This document shows, piece by piece, positions 26,941 through 35,810 of a stretch of 64,000 nucleotides of DNA. The position numbers and the translations under genes were made by a program. The first letter of the stretch is position 1. Each line of letters starts with the position of its first letter. Origin of the DNA: CAILUG01 sp903844415 (GTDB taxonomy: Bacteria > Pseudomonadota > Gammaproteobacteria > Pseudomonadales > Pseudohongiellaceae); NCBI GenBank assembly GCA_947477655.1, contig CANJTS010000001.1, positions 62,001-126,000 of the forward strand, written 5' to 3'. The notes under the pieces were generated by a model. It saw nothing but the letters and a program-made list of their open reading frames with translations, was not told where the DNA came from and did not search any database.

Positions 26941-27268
26941 GCTAAATCCACCTTCTCAATGAGCTTATAAAATCGAAAGAATACCAAAGGTATATGCCGA
27001 AAAACTCAACATATCCACCTCTTCGTAATACATAACATAAATTGTTTTCTATTTATTAATCAACCATAAAAGGGGAAGTACAAAAATTACTTTATAATAA
27101 GAAGATGTCGACGACCCTCACTTACCTATCGACCTTCCTGCACATAAACGTTACGCTTGCCATACTGCAACTTACACTGATTCGGTCACGCCCCGGCTCG
27201 GGCACATTCCAATGCTTTTGCATGTTGCGGATCCATACACTTCCAATCATTAAAACTAGTTCTGAACC
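26941..27268. other. Intergenic region before haem O synthase
   Basis: About 330 bases, AT-rich in the first half. TATAAT occurs at 27093-27098 without a clear -35. A 55-codon plus-strand open frame (27105-27272) ends with its TGA overlapping the next ATG, but has only a weak ribosome-binding site and no recognisable family. Confidence 0.4.
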
Positions 27269-28171
27269 ATGACCGCTCGCACCGATGCAGACCACCCAGT
27301 TATGTCGCACTTTTTCAGAAATTATCTGAGATTGATTAAATTTCGCCTATTATCGTTAGTGCTTGTTTCAACTTGCATGGGCTTTTACATCTCCAACAAT
27401 TCCCTTTCTTCAATATCGGTACTTTTATACGCACTGATAGGCATTACCTTGGTGGGTGGCGGTGCCAACTCCTTGAACCAATGGAAGGAGCGTGATGCAG
27501 ACGCCCTAATGTTACGCACGAGGAACCGCCCCTTACCTGCACAACGTCTTACACCTGACAATGCTTTAGGGTTTGGAATCCTGATTTCCTGTTGCGGTTT
27601 TGTTGCCCTTGGCTATTACGTAAACAGCCTGACTTTGGTGTTAAGCTTTCTATCCTGGGCCATCTACCTTTTTGTATACACTCCCCTCAAAACCAGAACC
27701 GTTCTCAATACTTGGATTGGAGCAGTACCTGGGGCCATTCCTGCTGTGCTTGGCGCTACAGCAGCAAGCGGCACATTAGAAATCTCTGCACTGGCACTTT
27801 TTCTAACTCTATATGTCTGGCAAATGCCTCATTTCTTTGCGATTTCCTGGATCTATCGGGATGATTATTTACGCGGCGGATTCAAGATGTTGTCGTGGGA
27901 TGACGACCATGGAGCAACAACCGCTCTCCACATTCTTGCGCACTCTATTTTATTGATCCCCATAAGCACTGGGCTTTTTTGGTCTGGCGACTCTGGTGTG
28001 GTTTATTTATTTGCGGCCATTGGTAGTGGTTTTGTCTTTTTGTATTTCGCCCTCCAGTTTTATTTAAACACTTCCAAAATCACCGCCAAAAAATTGTTTC
28101 ATTATTCCATTTTGTATCTCCCTTTGTTATTCGCATCCATCATCCTCGATCACATGCTGGCAACCGCGTAA
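27269..28171 (+). CDS. ctaB: Protohaem IX farnesyltransferase (haem O synthase)
   Basis: A 300-residue UbiA-family membrane prenyltransferase that adds a farnesyl chain to haem B to make haem O, the cofactor (or precursor of haem A) of the oxidase encoded upstream. Diagnostic sites are NQWKERDADALM (the N-x3-D-x3-D type motif), TRNRPLP and the second Asp-rich loop around YRDDYLRGG. Eight or nine hydrophobic helices are visible. A second possible start is the ATG at 27302 (MSHFFRN), which better matches the usual N-terminus. SURF1 follows after 6 bases. Confidence 0.95.
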   Translation: MTARTDADHPVMSHFFRNYLRLIKFRLLSLVLVSTCMGFYISNNSLSSISVLLYALIGITLVGGGANSLNQWKERDADALMLRTRNRPLPAQRLTPDNALGFGILISCCGFVALGYYVNSLTLVLSFLSWAIYLFVYTPLKTRTVLNTWIGAVPGAIPAVLGATAASGTLEISALALFLTLYVWQMPHFFAISWIYRDDYLRGGFKMLSWDDDHGATTALHILAHSILLIPISTGLFWSGDSGVVYLFAAIGSGFVFLYFALQFYLNTSKITAKKLFHYSILYLPLLFASIILDHMLATA

Positions 28172-28177
28172 TCTTAA

Positions 28178-28951
28178 ATGGCTACTACCAAAGCACAAGT
28201 TGGTATATTTGAAATTCGTTGGAACTGGCTCGTTGCTATTTGTGTAATGCTGACGATTAGTGGAATGATTCGTCTAGGGATTTGGCAATTGGACCGCGCC
28301 GCCGAAAAAATTTCCCAACAACAATCCTATGCAGAATCTGGCTTGCAAGAAGCTACCCCAATCAATGAAATCCCGGTGGCCGGTATTGAATTTGATTTAA
28401 TACAACATCAAAATCGTAATGTTGTGCTCCAAGGACACTACATCAACGATCAATCTATCTTCCTGATTTATCAGACTTATGAAGACCAGATCGGGTACGA
28501 GATTGTGACTCCATTCAAACCTGATGGCATGGATTCTATTGTGCTGGTGAGTCGTGGCTGGAGCGCGTCGAGCACTTATGAAGCGTTGCTAGCAACCACA
28601 CCCCAAATAACAGGCCAACATAAATTACTAGGTCAAATTTATGTTCCCACTATCAAGGAAGCAAGCAAGACTGGCACTATTAAAGAACTCAAGTGGCCTT
28701 TATTGATCCGATATCTCAATACTACAGAACTTGCGCCGCATTTCTCCTTACCGCTGTTCCCTTATGTAGTCCGACTCGCTGCAGGGCAACCCGGCACCCT
28801 TATTAGGCATTGGCCAACCGTTAGCGCAGAAACCGGTCGCAATTTTTCCTATGCGCTGCAATGGTTCGCAATGGCAATTGCAGTATCGATTGTAAGCTTG
28901 GTACTGAGCAGCAATATTTTGAAAATAATCTCAGGAAATAAAGCAACTTGA
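28178..28951 (+). CDS. SURF1-family cytochrome oxidase assembly protein
   Basis: A 257-residue protein with the SURF1 layout: an N-terminal helix (about 15-35, ending in RLGIWQLDRAAEK), a periplasmic domain with GHYI and VLVSRGW, and a C-terminal helix (about 222-243, after FSYALQWFAMA). SURF1 helps insert haem into subunit I of haem-copper oxidases. It is 6 bases behind ctaB and convergent in function with the oxidase genes. Confidence 0.92.
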   Translation: MATTKAQVGIFEIRWNWLVAICVMLTISGMIRLGIWQLDRAAEKISQQQSYAESGLQEATPINEIPVAGIEFDLIQHQNRNVVLQGHYINDQSIFLIYQTYEDQIGYEIVTPFKPDGMDSIVLVSRGWSASSTYEALLATTPQITGQHKLLGQIYVPTIKEASKTGTIKELKWPLLIRYLNTTELAPHFSLPLFPYVVRLAAGQPGTLIRHWPTVSAETGRNFSYALQWFAMAIAVSIVSLVLSSNILKIISGNKAT

Positions 28952-29060
28952 GTTTTGGAACCATTTAAGAAGCAGGAAGCTTGCTTGTACAGCAGTGTTC
29001 AAACAAAATCAGCAATGCAGTGATCTATCTATTCAACTCAATCGTATTGCGGAGAAAGAA

Positions 29061-29189
29061 ATGCAAGACAAGCACAACAGCCCTTATAAAATAGACCCAC
29101 TAGATGACAACAGTGACGCGGATGCTTTTGCAGCATTAGGCGCATTACTGATACTCGCGGCTGCCATTATTTTCTATCTTACGCATTGA
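29061..29189 (+). CDS. Small single-pass membrane protein (42 aa)
   Basis: A short gene with a good ribosome-binding site (GGAGA, 6 bases before ATG 29061). The product has an acidic N-terminus (KIDPLDDNSDADAF) and one hydrophobic helix (about 22-40, AALGALLILAAAIIFYL). The frame is open further up to 28995, but that start has no ribosome-binding site. It follows SURF1 and could be a small oxidase-associated subunit; that is a guess from position. Confidence 0.5.
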   Translation: MQDKHNSPYKIDPLDDNSDADAFAALGALLILAAAIIFYLTH

Positions 29190-29234
29190 CACTTTTCAGC
29201 TTTGGCATATACCAAAGCATGAACAGCTGGCGGC

Positions 29235-29559
29235 CTATCTCGACAGATCCGTGTAGACCAAAGTCACAAACTGCTCAGCAGTAATTGCGCCTGTGGCACG
29301 TGCCGCATCAAACTCAGCGGCAAGTTTCAGAGCCAATACTTCTGACAATGCCTTCCCTTGGGCTATAAACGTTTGAATGCGTCCACTTACCGCTTCAAAC
29401 ATTTCCAGTTGCTGCTGGATTTCCGCAAAGCTCACCGCCGGCCCCAAATGCCCTGCTATGATTTTTAGTGTCTTGATTAGCTCATGACATAACCAACCAC
29501 AGCAATGAAATGGTCAAAGCGCCTAGAAAGGACTTAAGAGTGATATTTTTCATCTGCAT
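29235..29559 (-). pseudogene. Internally deleted metallo-beta-lactamase-fold hydrolase
   Basis: Two ends of one gene appear joined. The 5' part (29559-29482, 25 codons) has AAAGGA before ATG and encodes a signal-peptide-like start (MKNITLKSFLGALTISLL) that soon meets TGA. The 3' part, in another frame, reads WLCHELIKTLKIIAGHLGP and then SFAEIQQQLEMFEAVSGRIQ to TDLSR, which matches the C-terminus of MBL-fold hydrolases (the GHGP motif followed by the long helix and VY.DLSR end). The catalytic HxHxDH domain is missing. The gene lies 66 bases behind the amidohydrolase on the same strand and was probably part of its operon. Confidence 0.6.
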
Positions 29560-29625
29560 TTGTCCTTTGACATCGAATAGGTTTGGCGGCAGCAACAATA
29601 CAACCCTAAGCCGTACCCACGAGCG

Positions 29626-30678
29626 CTAGAGCTTGAATACTTTTTCAGCAACCGACTGATAGAACATTTTTTTTGTGGCATCCGACATATCCATATTATC
29701 GAGGTCGATAACTTCCTGCGAAGAATACTGATAAGGATAATCCATTGCATACATGACCCTATCAACACCAATTACCTGTTGTGCAAATTTGATTGCTGGT
29801 TCCCACGCTACACCGCTATTGGTGAAGTACACATTGTCCCGCAAATAATCGCTTACTTTTTTCTGTAGCGGCTTCATACTTTCGTAACGGGCAGCACGTA
29901 CGCCAGCATTGTGCATGTAGTCGAGCCGATACATCCAATAAGGCAGTGCTTCACCCATATGACCAACAACCATTTGTAATGCAGGAAAGCGATCAAACAC
30001 CCCAGCCGTGATGATGCGCAGTAAATGCAAGCCGGTTTCCACACCAAAACCAAAAATGGCGCCATCGAGGCCGGCTTCCAGCATTGGCCCAATCATATTT
30101 TTTGGCGGTGTATTAGGATGCAAATAAATCGGCATATGCAAAGTTTGAGCTGCTTCAAATATAGGCCAGAATTTTTTATCAGACAGATATTCACCATGTG
30201 TGTGTGAATTAATGATGATGCCCTTGAATCCTAACTTTACACAACGCTGGATTTCTTGTGCTGCAAGTTCAGGTGCTTGTGGCGCAACTGCAATCATGCC
30301 GGTAAAACGCGTTGGATGCTTTTGCACAGCGGTATGCAACATATCGTTGCTGTCTTGTGCGAGCGCAACCGCAGTAGCCCGATCAAAGACCTGAACGCCA
30401 GGTGAAGTCAGGGCAATGATTTGATGATCAATACCAGTGGCATCCATGTCTGCAATCCGAATTAAATCCAGATCTGCCAGCTTTTCCCGAATGGCAACCG
30501 GGCGTGGTGCCATGGACATTAAATAGAAACCCCACAAACTGTCGAAACCCGGATCATCCAGAGTTCTGCTCTCGTAAAGCTTGCGGTACATCTGCAGCAT
30601 CTCGGGCGGAGCATACGCTTCTTCAGTAGCTATACGCTTGTATTTGGGATTGAGTGGGATTTTTACTGTTTCTGACAT
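29626..30678 (-). CDS. Amidohydrolase-family decarboxylase/hydrolase (LigW-like)
   Basis: A 350-residue TIM-barrel metalloenzyme of the amidohydrolase-2 (ACMSD-like) group. The start RIATEEAY carries Glu19, which in LigW (5-carboxyvanillate decarboxylase) is a metal ligand; further conserved sites are YLHPNTPP, VVGHMGE and the Asp in MYAMDYPYQ. Members decarboxylate aromatic acids such as 5-carboxyvanillate or gamma-resorcylate, or hydrolyse related compounds. It is divergent from an aldehyde dehydrogenase and followed by the remnant of an MBL-fold gene, which together suggest catabolism of an aromatic or cyclic acid. Confidence 0.85.
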   Translation of the reverse strand: MSETVKIPLNPKYKRIATEEAYAPPEMLQMYRKLYESRTLDDPGFDSLWGFYLMSMAPRPVAIREKLADLDLIRIADMDATGIDHQIIALTSPGVQVFDRATAVALAQDSNDMLHTAVQKHPTRFTGMIAVAPQAPELAAQEIQRCVKLGFKGIIINSHTHGEYLSDKKFWPIFEAAQTLHMPIYLHPNTPPKNMIGPMLEAGLDGAIFGFGVETGLHLLRIITAGVFDRFPALQMVVGHMGEALPYWMYRLDYMHNAGVRAARYESMKPLQKKVSDYLRDNVYFTNSGVAWEPAIKFAQQVIGVDRVMYAMDYPYQYSSQEVIDLDNMDMSDATKKMFYQSVAEKVFKL

Positions 30679-30905
30679 GAGAATTACCTAGCACTGATGG
30701 AATGTAACGAAAAGGGAGTAAAACAGGAAAAGTCTTTGTGCTCAATACATAAGCAACCATGCTAACTCGCTAACAGCAAGCAGTAATTATTTTGCTCGTT
30801 CGCCCCTTTTAAGAGATCATGGGTTCTGTGCATATAACACGCCCTGCCATTGATTAACCCTCTGGTAATTGACATATCCAGCCCAGCACGTCAGGAGATT
30901 CCGCC

Positions 30906-32351
30906 GTGACAACAACCGACAACCTTTACCCCGAATTAAAACTCTTTATCGATGGGGAATGGATTTCCAAAGGTTCACGCAACAGTGAACCTGTATTCAA
31001 TCCCGCCACTGGTGAAGTGTTGGGAGAACTACCCCACGCTACATTAGCTGATTTGGATCGAGCTTTGGCTGCTGCCGATAGGGGCTTCAAGGTGTGGCGC
31101 AAATTGCTACCGGAGAAGCGTGGCGAAATATTACGCAAAGCAGCGCAGCTGCTTAATTCGTGGGCCGATCAAGTTACTAAAGTAGCCACTATGGAATCAG
31201 GTAAACCACTAACCCAATCACGCATTGAATTACACATGGCAACCGAAGTATTGGAGTGGTACGCCGAAGAAGGCCGCCGTGCTTATGGTCGTGTATTAAC
31301 ACAACGACAGCCAGGTTCCCGCATGCTGGTTGTTAAAGAGCCCATTGGCCCCGTTGCAGCCTTTACGCCGTGGAATTTTCCGCAAGGCAATCCAGCACGT
31401 AAACTCGGTGCCGCGTTGGGGGCTGGTTGTTCCTGTGTTATCAAGCCTGCGGAAGATACACCTGCTTCCGCCCTTTTGATTGCCAAAGCGTTGCAGGAAG
31501 CCGGCGTACCTGATGGCGTGGTTAACGTGGTATTTGGTGTACCTGCCGAAGTATGTCCGTACATTTTACGTTCCAAGGTTATCCGCAAATTAACCTTTAC
31601 TGGCTCCATTCCGATTGGCAAAGAACTGATGAAAATATGCGCCGAAAATATGCTACGTACCACCATGGAACTAGGTGGTCACGCACCAGTGCTAGTGTTT
31701 GAAGATGCCAATCTCGAAACCACACTAGACATGAGTGTGACTGCCAAATACCGCAATGGCGGACAGGTATGTGTGTCACCCACCCGTTATTTTGTGCACG
31801 AATCGCTTTATGAAAAATTCGTATCGGGTTTTACCGCACGTGTGAACAAAATGAAAATAGGCAACCCCTTGGACGAAACAAATCAAATGGGGCCGATGAT
31901 TCATTTGCGCCGACGTGACGCTGTAAATACGTTGGTGCAAGACGCAGTCGCCAACGGTGCCACATTAAACACTGGTGGCGAAGCAGTTACTGGCCCAGGC
32001 TTCTTTTATAAGCCCACCGTACTTTCCAATGTGCCAGATTCGGCTCGCATTATGCATGAAGAACCCTTTGGGCCAGTCGCGCTTATAAATTCCTTCCGCG
32101 ATTTTGACGAAGTAATTAGCAAGGCTAATTGCTTGCCATATGGTTTGGCAGCATTTGCTTTTACCGATTCTGCTAAACGCGTAAAACTGCTTGGCGAACA
32201 GTTGGAAGCTGGCATGATCGGCATTAACAGTTATGCAATATCGATCGCAGATTCACCTTTTGGCGGAATCAAACAAAGTGGTCATGGCAGTGAGGAAGGT
32301 ATCGAAGGTCTGGAAGCCTGTTTGGTTACCAAATTTATTAGCGAAGTATGA
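30906..32351 (+). CDS. NAD(P)-dependent aldehyde / semialdehyde dehydrogenase
   Basis: A 481-residue aldehyde dehydrogenase starting with GTG, 8 bases behind CAGGAG. The catalytic Cys289 lies in GGQVCVSPTR and the general base in MELGGHAP; TPWNFPQGN and FTGSIPIG form the cofactor site. The pattern is like succinate-semialdehyde dehydrogenases (GabD) and alpha-ketoglutarate-semialdehyde dehydrogenases. It is divergent from the amidohydrolase and followed by a YciI gene, so a role in the same catabolic path is more likely than GABA use. Confidence 0.9.
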   Translation: MTTTDNLYPELKLFIDGEWISKGSRNSEPVFNPATGEVLGELPHATLADLDRALAAADRGFKVWRKLLPEKRGEILRKAAQLLNSWADQVTKVATMESGKPLTQSRIELHMATEVLEWYAEEGRRAYGRVLTQRQPGSRMLVVKEPIGPVAAFTPWNFPQGNPARKLGAALGAGCSCVIKPAEDTPASALLIAKALQEAGVPDGVVNVVFGVPAEVCPYILRSKVIRKLTFTGSIPIGKELMKICAENMLRTTMELGGHAPVLVFEDANLETTLDMSVTAKYRNGGQVCVSPTRYFVHESLYEKFVSGFTARVNKMKIGNPLDETNQMGPMIHLRRRDAVNTLVQDAVANGATLNTGGEAVTGPGFFYKPTVLSNVPDSARIMHEEPFGPVALINSFRDFDEVISKANCLPYGLAAFAFTDSAKRVKLLGEQLEAGMIGINSYAISIADSPFGGIKQSGHGSEEGIEGLEACLVTKFISEV

Positions 32352-32475
32352 ACCGAATGGCATGGACCTAATCTATGGTCATTCAGTTACAGGCCTTAAA
32401 CCAGTTATAACTCACCGTGATTCCGGCACAGTCCAGAATGACGAACTACTGTTAATTTCCCACCAGGAGTAAGCC

Positions 32476-32766
32476 ATGCAGTTTGTAGTAACCGCTACTG
32501 ATTTTACTGATGCCGATGCGCTCGATCGCCGCATGGCCAACCGCGCAGCACATCTTGCTGGTGTCAAAGTAATGATCGCAAATGGAGCTTTTCTCAGCGG
32601 TGGCGCCATGCTTGATGACAGCGGCAAGATGGTGGGGTCAACCTTGCATCTGGAGTTTCCAGATCGCACCAGCCTCGAAAAACAGCTGCAAGCAGATCCT
32701 TACATAAGAGGCAAAGTGTGGGAGCACATCCACATCATGTCTGCAAGACTAGTAGCGTTGAAATAA
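32476..32766 (+). CDS. YciI-family protein
   Basis: A 96-residue protein of the YciI/muconolactone-isomerase-like ferredoxin fold. MQFVVTATDFTDADAL starts the first strand; the family's DYIRGKVWEH-like region is PYIRGKVWEHIHI. The ribosome-binding site CAGGAG is 7 bases before ATG. YciI proteins are often accessory to catabolic or stress genes, and their chemistry is mostly unknown. It follows the aldehyde dehydrogenase. Confidence 0.85.
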   Translation: MQFVVTATDFTDADALDRRMANRAAHLAGVKVMIANGAFLSGGAMLDDSGKMVGSTLHLEFPDRTSLEKQLQADPYIRGKVWEHIHIMSARLVALK

Positions 32767-32791
32767 AGTGAGCCCTGTGGAGCGAATTTAA

Positions 32792-33607
32792 ATGAATAGC
32801 ACACAAACTTTATTTATTAAAATGATTCAATGTCTGAGTCTTTGTCTTATTTGTGGCATCTTGGCATTCCCGCCCAATCTTTATGCCCAAAATTCTCAAG
32901 CTTTTTATCAGCAACTAATCACCAGCTATGTCAACAAAATAGAAAACATCTACGACGGCACATGGGCCTATACCTACAAAATTGATGACAAACTGGAACA
33001 GGAAAGTATCACGCGACGTATCGACCCTGGGTTAGACTTTTTAGAAAGTGACACTTTGTTGGCAATCAATGGCAAATCTCCATCAGTCGACCGCCTCGCT
33101 GCGCATCAAAAACGCATGCAAAGACGTCTACAACGCCGCCTACGTAACTCAAACAACAGTAATCTTAATAATCGGGAACCCTTGAGCGCAGAGGAAAGCC
33201 GTCGACGTTATCTGGAAGAAGATGGCAATGAAAAAGAACGATTCCTAGCGATGCTGATTGCCGAAAGTATTATGCTGGTAAAACAAGAGGGGCCTTTGCT
33301 CTATCTGGATTTCAAAGCTGAAGAGCCAGAGCGAGAAGCGATTTATACACATCTGCAAGGATCATTAATCCTAGATACAGAAAACGAATATATCAAAGAA
33401 TTACAAGTGCGAAGCATCAATCCTTTTTCACCATTTTTTATATCTAGGATTGAAGATGGTTATTTATCCGTGCGTTTTACTCTGGTAAACGGCAAACCCA
33501 TGCAACAGTCAATGAACTGGCGTTTATCGGGTCAGCTATTTCTGGTTAGGAATATGGATGCTGAGCAAGAAGTGGAATGGACTGATTTTTCAAAAGTGCC
33601 AAACTGA
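32792..33607 (+). CDS. Exported protein of unknown function
   Basis: A 271-residue protein with an N-terminal signal peptide (hydrophobic 12-27, cleavage near LYAQN). The mature part is mixed, with an arginine-rich segment (about 105-150, MQRRLQRRLRN, then SRRRYLEED) and beta-rich C-terminal half. No family was recognised. It follows the YciI gene after 25 bases and may belong to the same transcript. Confidence 0.7.
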   Translation: MNSTQTLFIKMIQCLSLCLICGILAFPPNLYAQNSQAFYQQLITSYVNKIENIYDGTWAYTYKIDDKLEQESITRRIDPGLDFLESDTLLAINGKSPSVDRLAAHQKRMQRRLQRRLRNSNNSNLNNREPLSAEESRRRYLEEDGNEKERFLAMLIAESIMLVKQEGPLLYLDFKAEEPEREAIYTHLQGSLILDTENEYIKELQVRSINPFSPFFISRIEDGYLSVRFTLVNGKPMQQSMNWRLSGQLFLVRNMDAEQEVEWTDFSKVPN

Positions 33608-33738
33608 CACAATGACTCTTGAAAGTATAAATTTCCAATCTACCCAATCTTATTAGCGTAAACCCGCATTGAAAGTCACCCGTTTTTTTATCAAGTGCCT
33701 GTTAGATTAGATAATGCCGTGATTTTTTATTAAGCAAG

Positions 33739-34029
33739 TTAGTGCCCGCCATCGTTCAGCTTGAATTTATTTTGCTGATCCTGAGTACTTTCCTGTTGGT
33801 GAAAAAGCTTCCATTGAGCATAAGGCATTCCGTAGATAAGTTCCCGCGCCTGTTCGTAACTCAAAGTTTCGCCTAAGTCTGCTGCTGCTGCCACATACCA
33901 TTTAGCTAAACAATTGCGGCAAAAACCTGCCAGATTCATCAGGTCTATATTCTGCACATCTTTTCTTGCATCCAGATGTCGTAATAAACGTTGGAAAACT
34001 GCCGCTTCAATTGCGCTTTTGTCCGTCAT
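33739..34029 (-). CDS. DUF1244-family protein
   Basis: A 96-residue protein with the family core LMNLAGFCRNCLAKWYVAAA and YGMPYAQWK; the CRNC cysteines suggest metal binding. Known structures are small helical proteins of unknown function, found in alpha- and gammaproteobacteria. GGAG lies 6 bases upstream. It precedes yciH on the opposite-reading side of degS. Confidence 0.9.
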   Translation of the reverse strand: MTDKSAIEAAVFQRLLRHLDARKDVQNIDLMNLAGFCRNCLAKWYVAAAADLGETLSYEQARELIYGMPYAQWKLFHQQESTQDQQNKFKLNDGGH

Positions 34030-34095
34030 ACTTTACTCCATGGCTCATGTTTTTTTAGATAAATTGTGTTGCCGATCTTAAATAATATAGTTGGC

Positions 34096-34449
34096 TCAAC
34101 CTCCGGCCAACTTTGCCTTGTAGCCTTGCTCGCTAAGATAAATTAATAACTTGTCTCGTTGATCACCCTGTATTTCTATCACGCCGTCTTTAACCGTACC
34201 GCCCGTGCCACACAATTTTTTGAGTTTGCCACTTAACTGTTTGATTGCATCGTCGTCCAACGACAAACCACTTATCAGACTTACGCCTTTTCCCCCACGT
34301 CCTTTAGTTTCACGACTAATCCTTACAATTCCATCACCTTTGATGAGTAGTTTTTTTTGTTGTTGGCATATACATGCCGCAACTGCTTTGTTGCAATCGG
34401 GACACAAACGACCTGAATCGGTTGAATATACACTTCTGGAACTGGACAT
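34096..34449 (-). CDS. yciH: SUI1/eIF1-like translation factor YciH
   Basis: A 117-residue protein with the SUI1 fold over about residues 40-115 (RETKGRGGKGVSLISGL, KKLCGTGGTVKDGVIEIQGD) and an N-terminal CPDC...CIC cysteine pair. YciH affects initiation fidelity and tRNA recognition on the 30S subunit in E. coli. Length agrees with the bacterial family. It is divergent from degS. Confidence 0.92.
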   Translation of the reverse strand: MSSSRSVYSTDSGRLCPDCNKAVAACICQQQKKLLIKGDGIVRISRETKGRGGKGVSLISGLSLDDDAIKQLSGKLKKLCGTGGTVKDGVIEIQGDQRDKLLIYLSEQGYKAKLAGG

Positions 34450-34620
34450 AGGGGAAAGGCACCCGGTAAATGACCCGGATATTATCCTGTATACTGGCAG
34501 GGTTCATCTACACTGCAATAACTGGGATCTTAAGGGGCTTATTTACCAGAGTAACAGCAGGCAACCTGGGTAAAATTACTACCAATATAAAAACAAACCA
34601 CACACCTTTTGAAAGGTATC

Positions 34621-35805
34621 ATGAATAAATTTTTCAACTTCATCTTCTGGCCCGCTCTGGCAGGATTAGTATTTGCAGCTACTCTATTGCTGACTCCGCG
34701 CCTGACCATTTTGCTGCCTGGGCTGGCTAGCTATTTCCCACAGCCTTCAGCACCAGTACCACTAGCTAGTTCTACATCCGCCCAGTTTTCCTACAGTGAA
34801 GCAATTAAACGCGCTGCCCCTGCAGTGGTAAGCATCAACTCCCTGCAAAAAATTGAACGCATCGTGATCAACCCCTTCCTCTCCGAAGAAGAAATTGACG
34901 TAGATGAAAATAACAGCCTCGGTTCAGGCGTAATCATCAGCGCGGACGGATTTATTATCACCAGTTATCATGTGGTTTTTAACCCGAAGCTCGATGTGTT
35001 TTCGCGGGATATCACAGTCAGCCTTAATGATGGTCGCAATATAAAAGCCAGGATAGTGACGTTGGATGAAAAGCATGATCTAGCCTTATTAAAAATTGAT
35101 GCTGAACAACTTCCCTTTCTATCGCCTGCAAATGTCACAGAGTTGCAAGTAGGCAATGTGGTCTTGGCTATTGGCAATCCGCGCAATGTAGGGCAATCAG
35201 TAAGTTTTGGCATTATTAGCGCACTTTACAGTCGTGAAGATAGTTTCGTAATCCAGACTGATGCCGCCATAAATCCTGGCAACTCCGGTGGCGCTCTCAT
35301 TGACATCAATGGCAACTTGATCGGCATCAATGCCACAATTGTGTCTGCATCAGGAGGATCTGAGGGCATAAGCTTTGCCATCCCTGCAGGCATGGCAATT
35401 GATTTATTACAGCAATATCTGGCGTCGGGGCCCAGTGGTTATCTGGGTGTTAATGGCGAAGGTTTGACCTTGGCTGAAGGGCGGCAATTGTTTGGGAAAG
35501 ATGTACAGGGTTTTCGAGTAATTGAAGTCACTCTCAACAGTTCGGCCGACAAGGCCGGCATCGTAGTAAACGATATTATTACCGGTGTTAATGACACCAA
35601 AATTATGCTCAATAATGACAATGACAGGAATGAAGCTTTGCAGGCGATTGCTGCAATCAGCACGCTCGAACCCGGGGCCTTGGTCATGGTAGAAGTATTC
35701 AGAAATGATGAGTTCATCCGCCTTCCTACCATTCTGGGGTTTGGCGAGCCCTTGCTTTATGATGTGCCAGAACAAGTAAGGGAGTCCGCTATACCTATCA
35801 ACTGA
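34621..35805 (+). CDS. degS: Envelope-stress serine protease DegS/AlgW
   Basis: A 394-residue HtrA protease anchored in the inner membrane. One N-terminal helix (about 5-28) is followed by the protease domain: catalytic His in SYHVV, Asp in KHDLALLKI, Ser in NPGNSGGAL. A single PDZ domain ends the protein (about 275-370). DegS/AlgW senses misfolded porins and cleaves the anti-sigma factor of RpoE/AlgU. The ATG at 34621 has GAAAGG in front. Position next to hisD is the same as for algW in Pseudomonas. Confidence 0.93.
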   Translation: MNKFFNFIFWPALAGLVFAATLLLTPRLTILLPGLASYFPQPSAPVPLASSTSAQFSYSEAIKRAAPAVVSINSLQKIERIVINPFLSEEEIDVDENNSLGSGVIISADGFIITSYHVVFNPKLDVFSRDITVSLNDGRNIKARIVTLDEKHDLALLKIDAEQLPFLSPANVTELQVGNVVLAIGNPRNVGQSVSFGIISALYSREDSFVIQTDAAINPGNSGGALIDINGNLIGINATIVSASGGSEGISFAIPAGMAIDLLQQYLASGPSGYLGVNGEGLTLAEGRQLFGKDVQGFRVIEVTLNSSADKAGIVVNDIITGVNDTKIMLNNDNDRNEALQAIAAISTLEPGALVMVEVFRNDEFIRLPTILGFGEPLLYDVPEQVRESAIPIN

Positions 35806-35810
35806 TAGGT

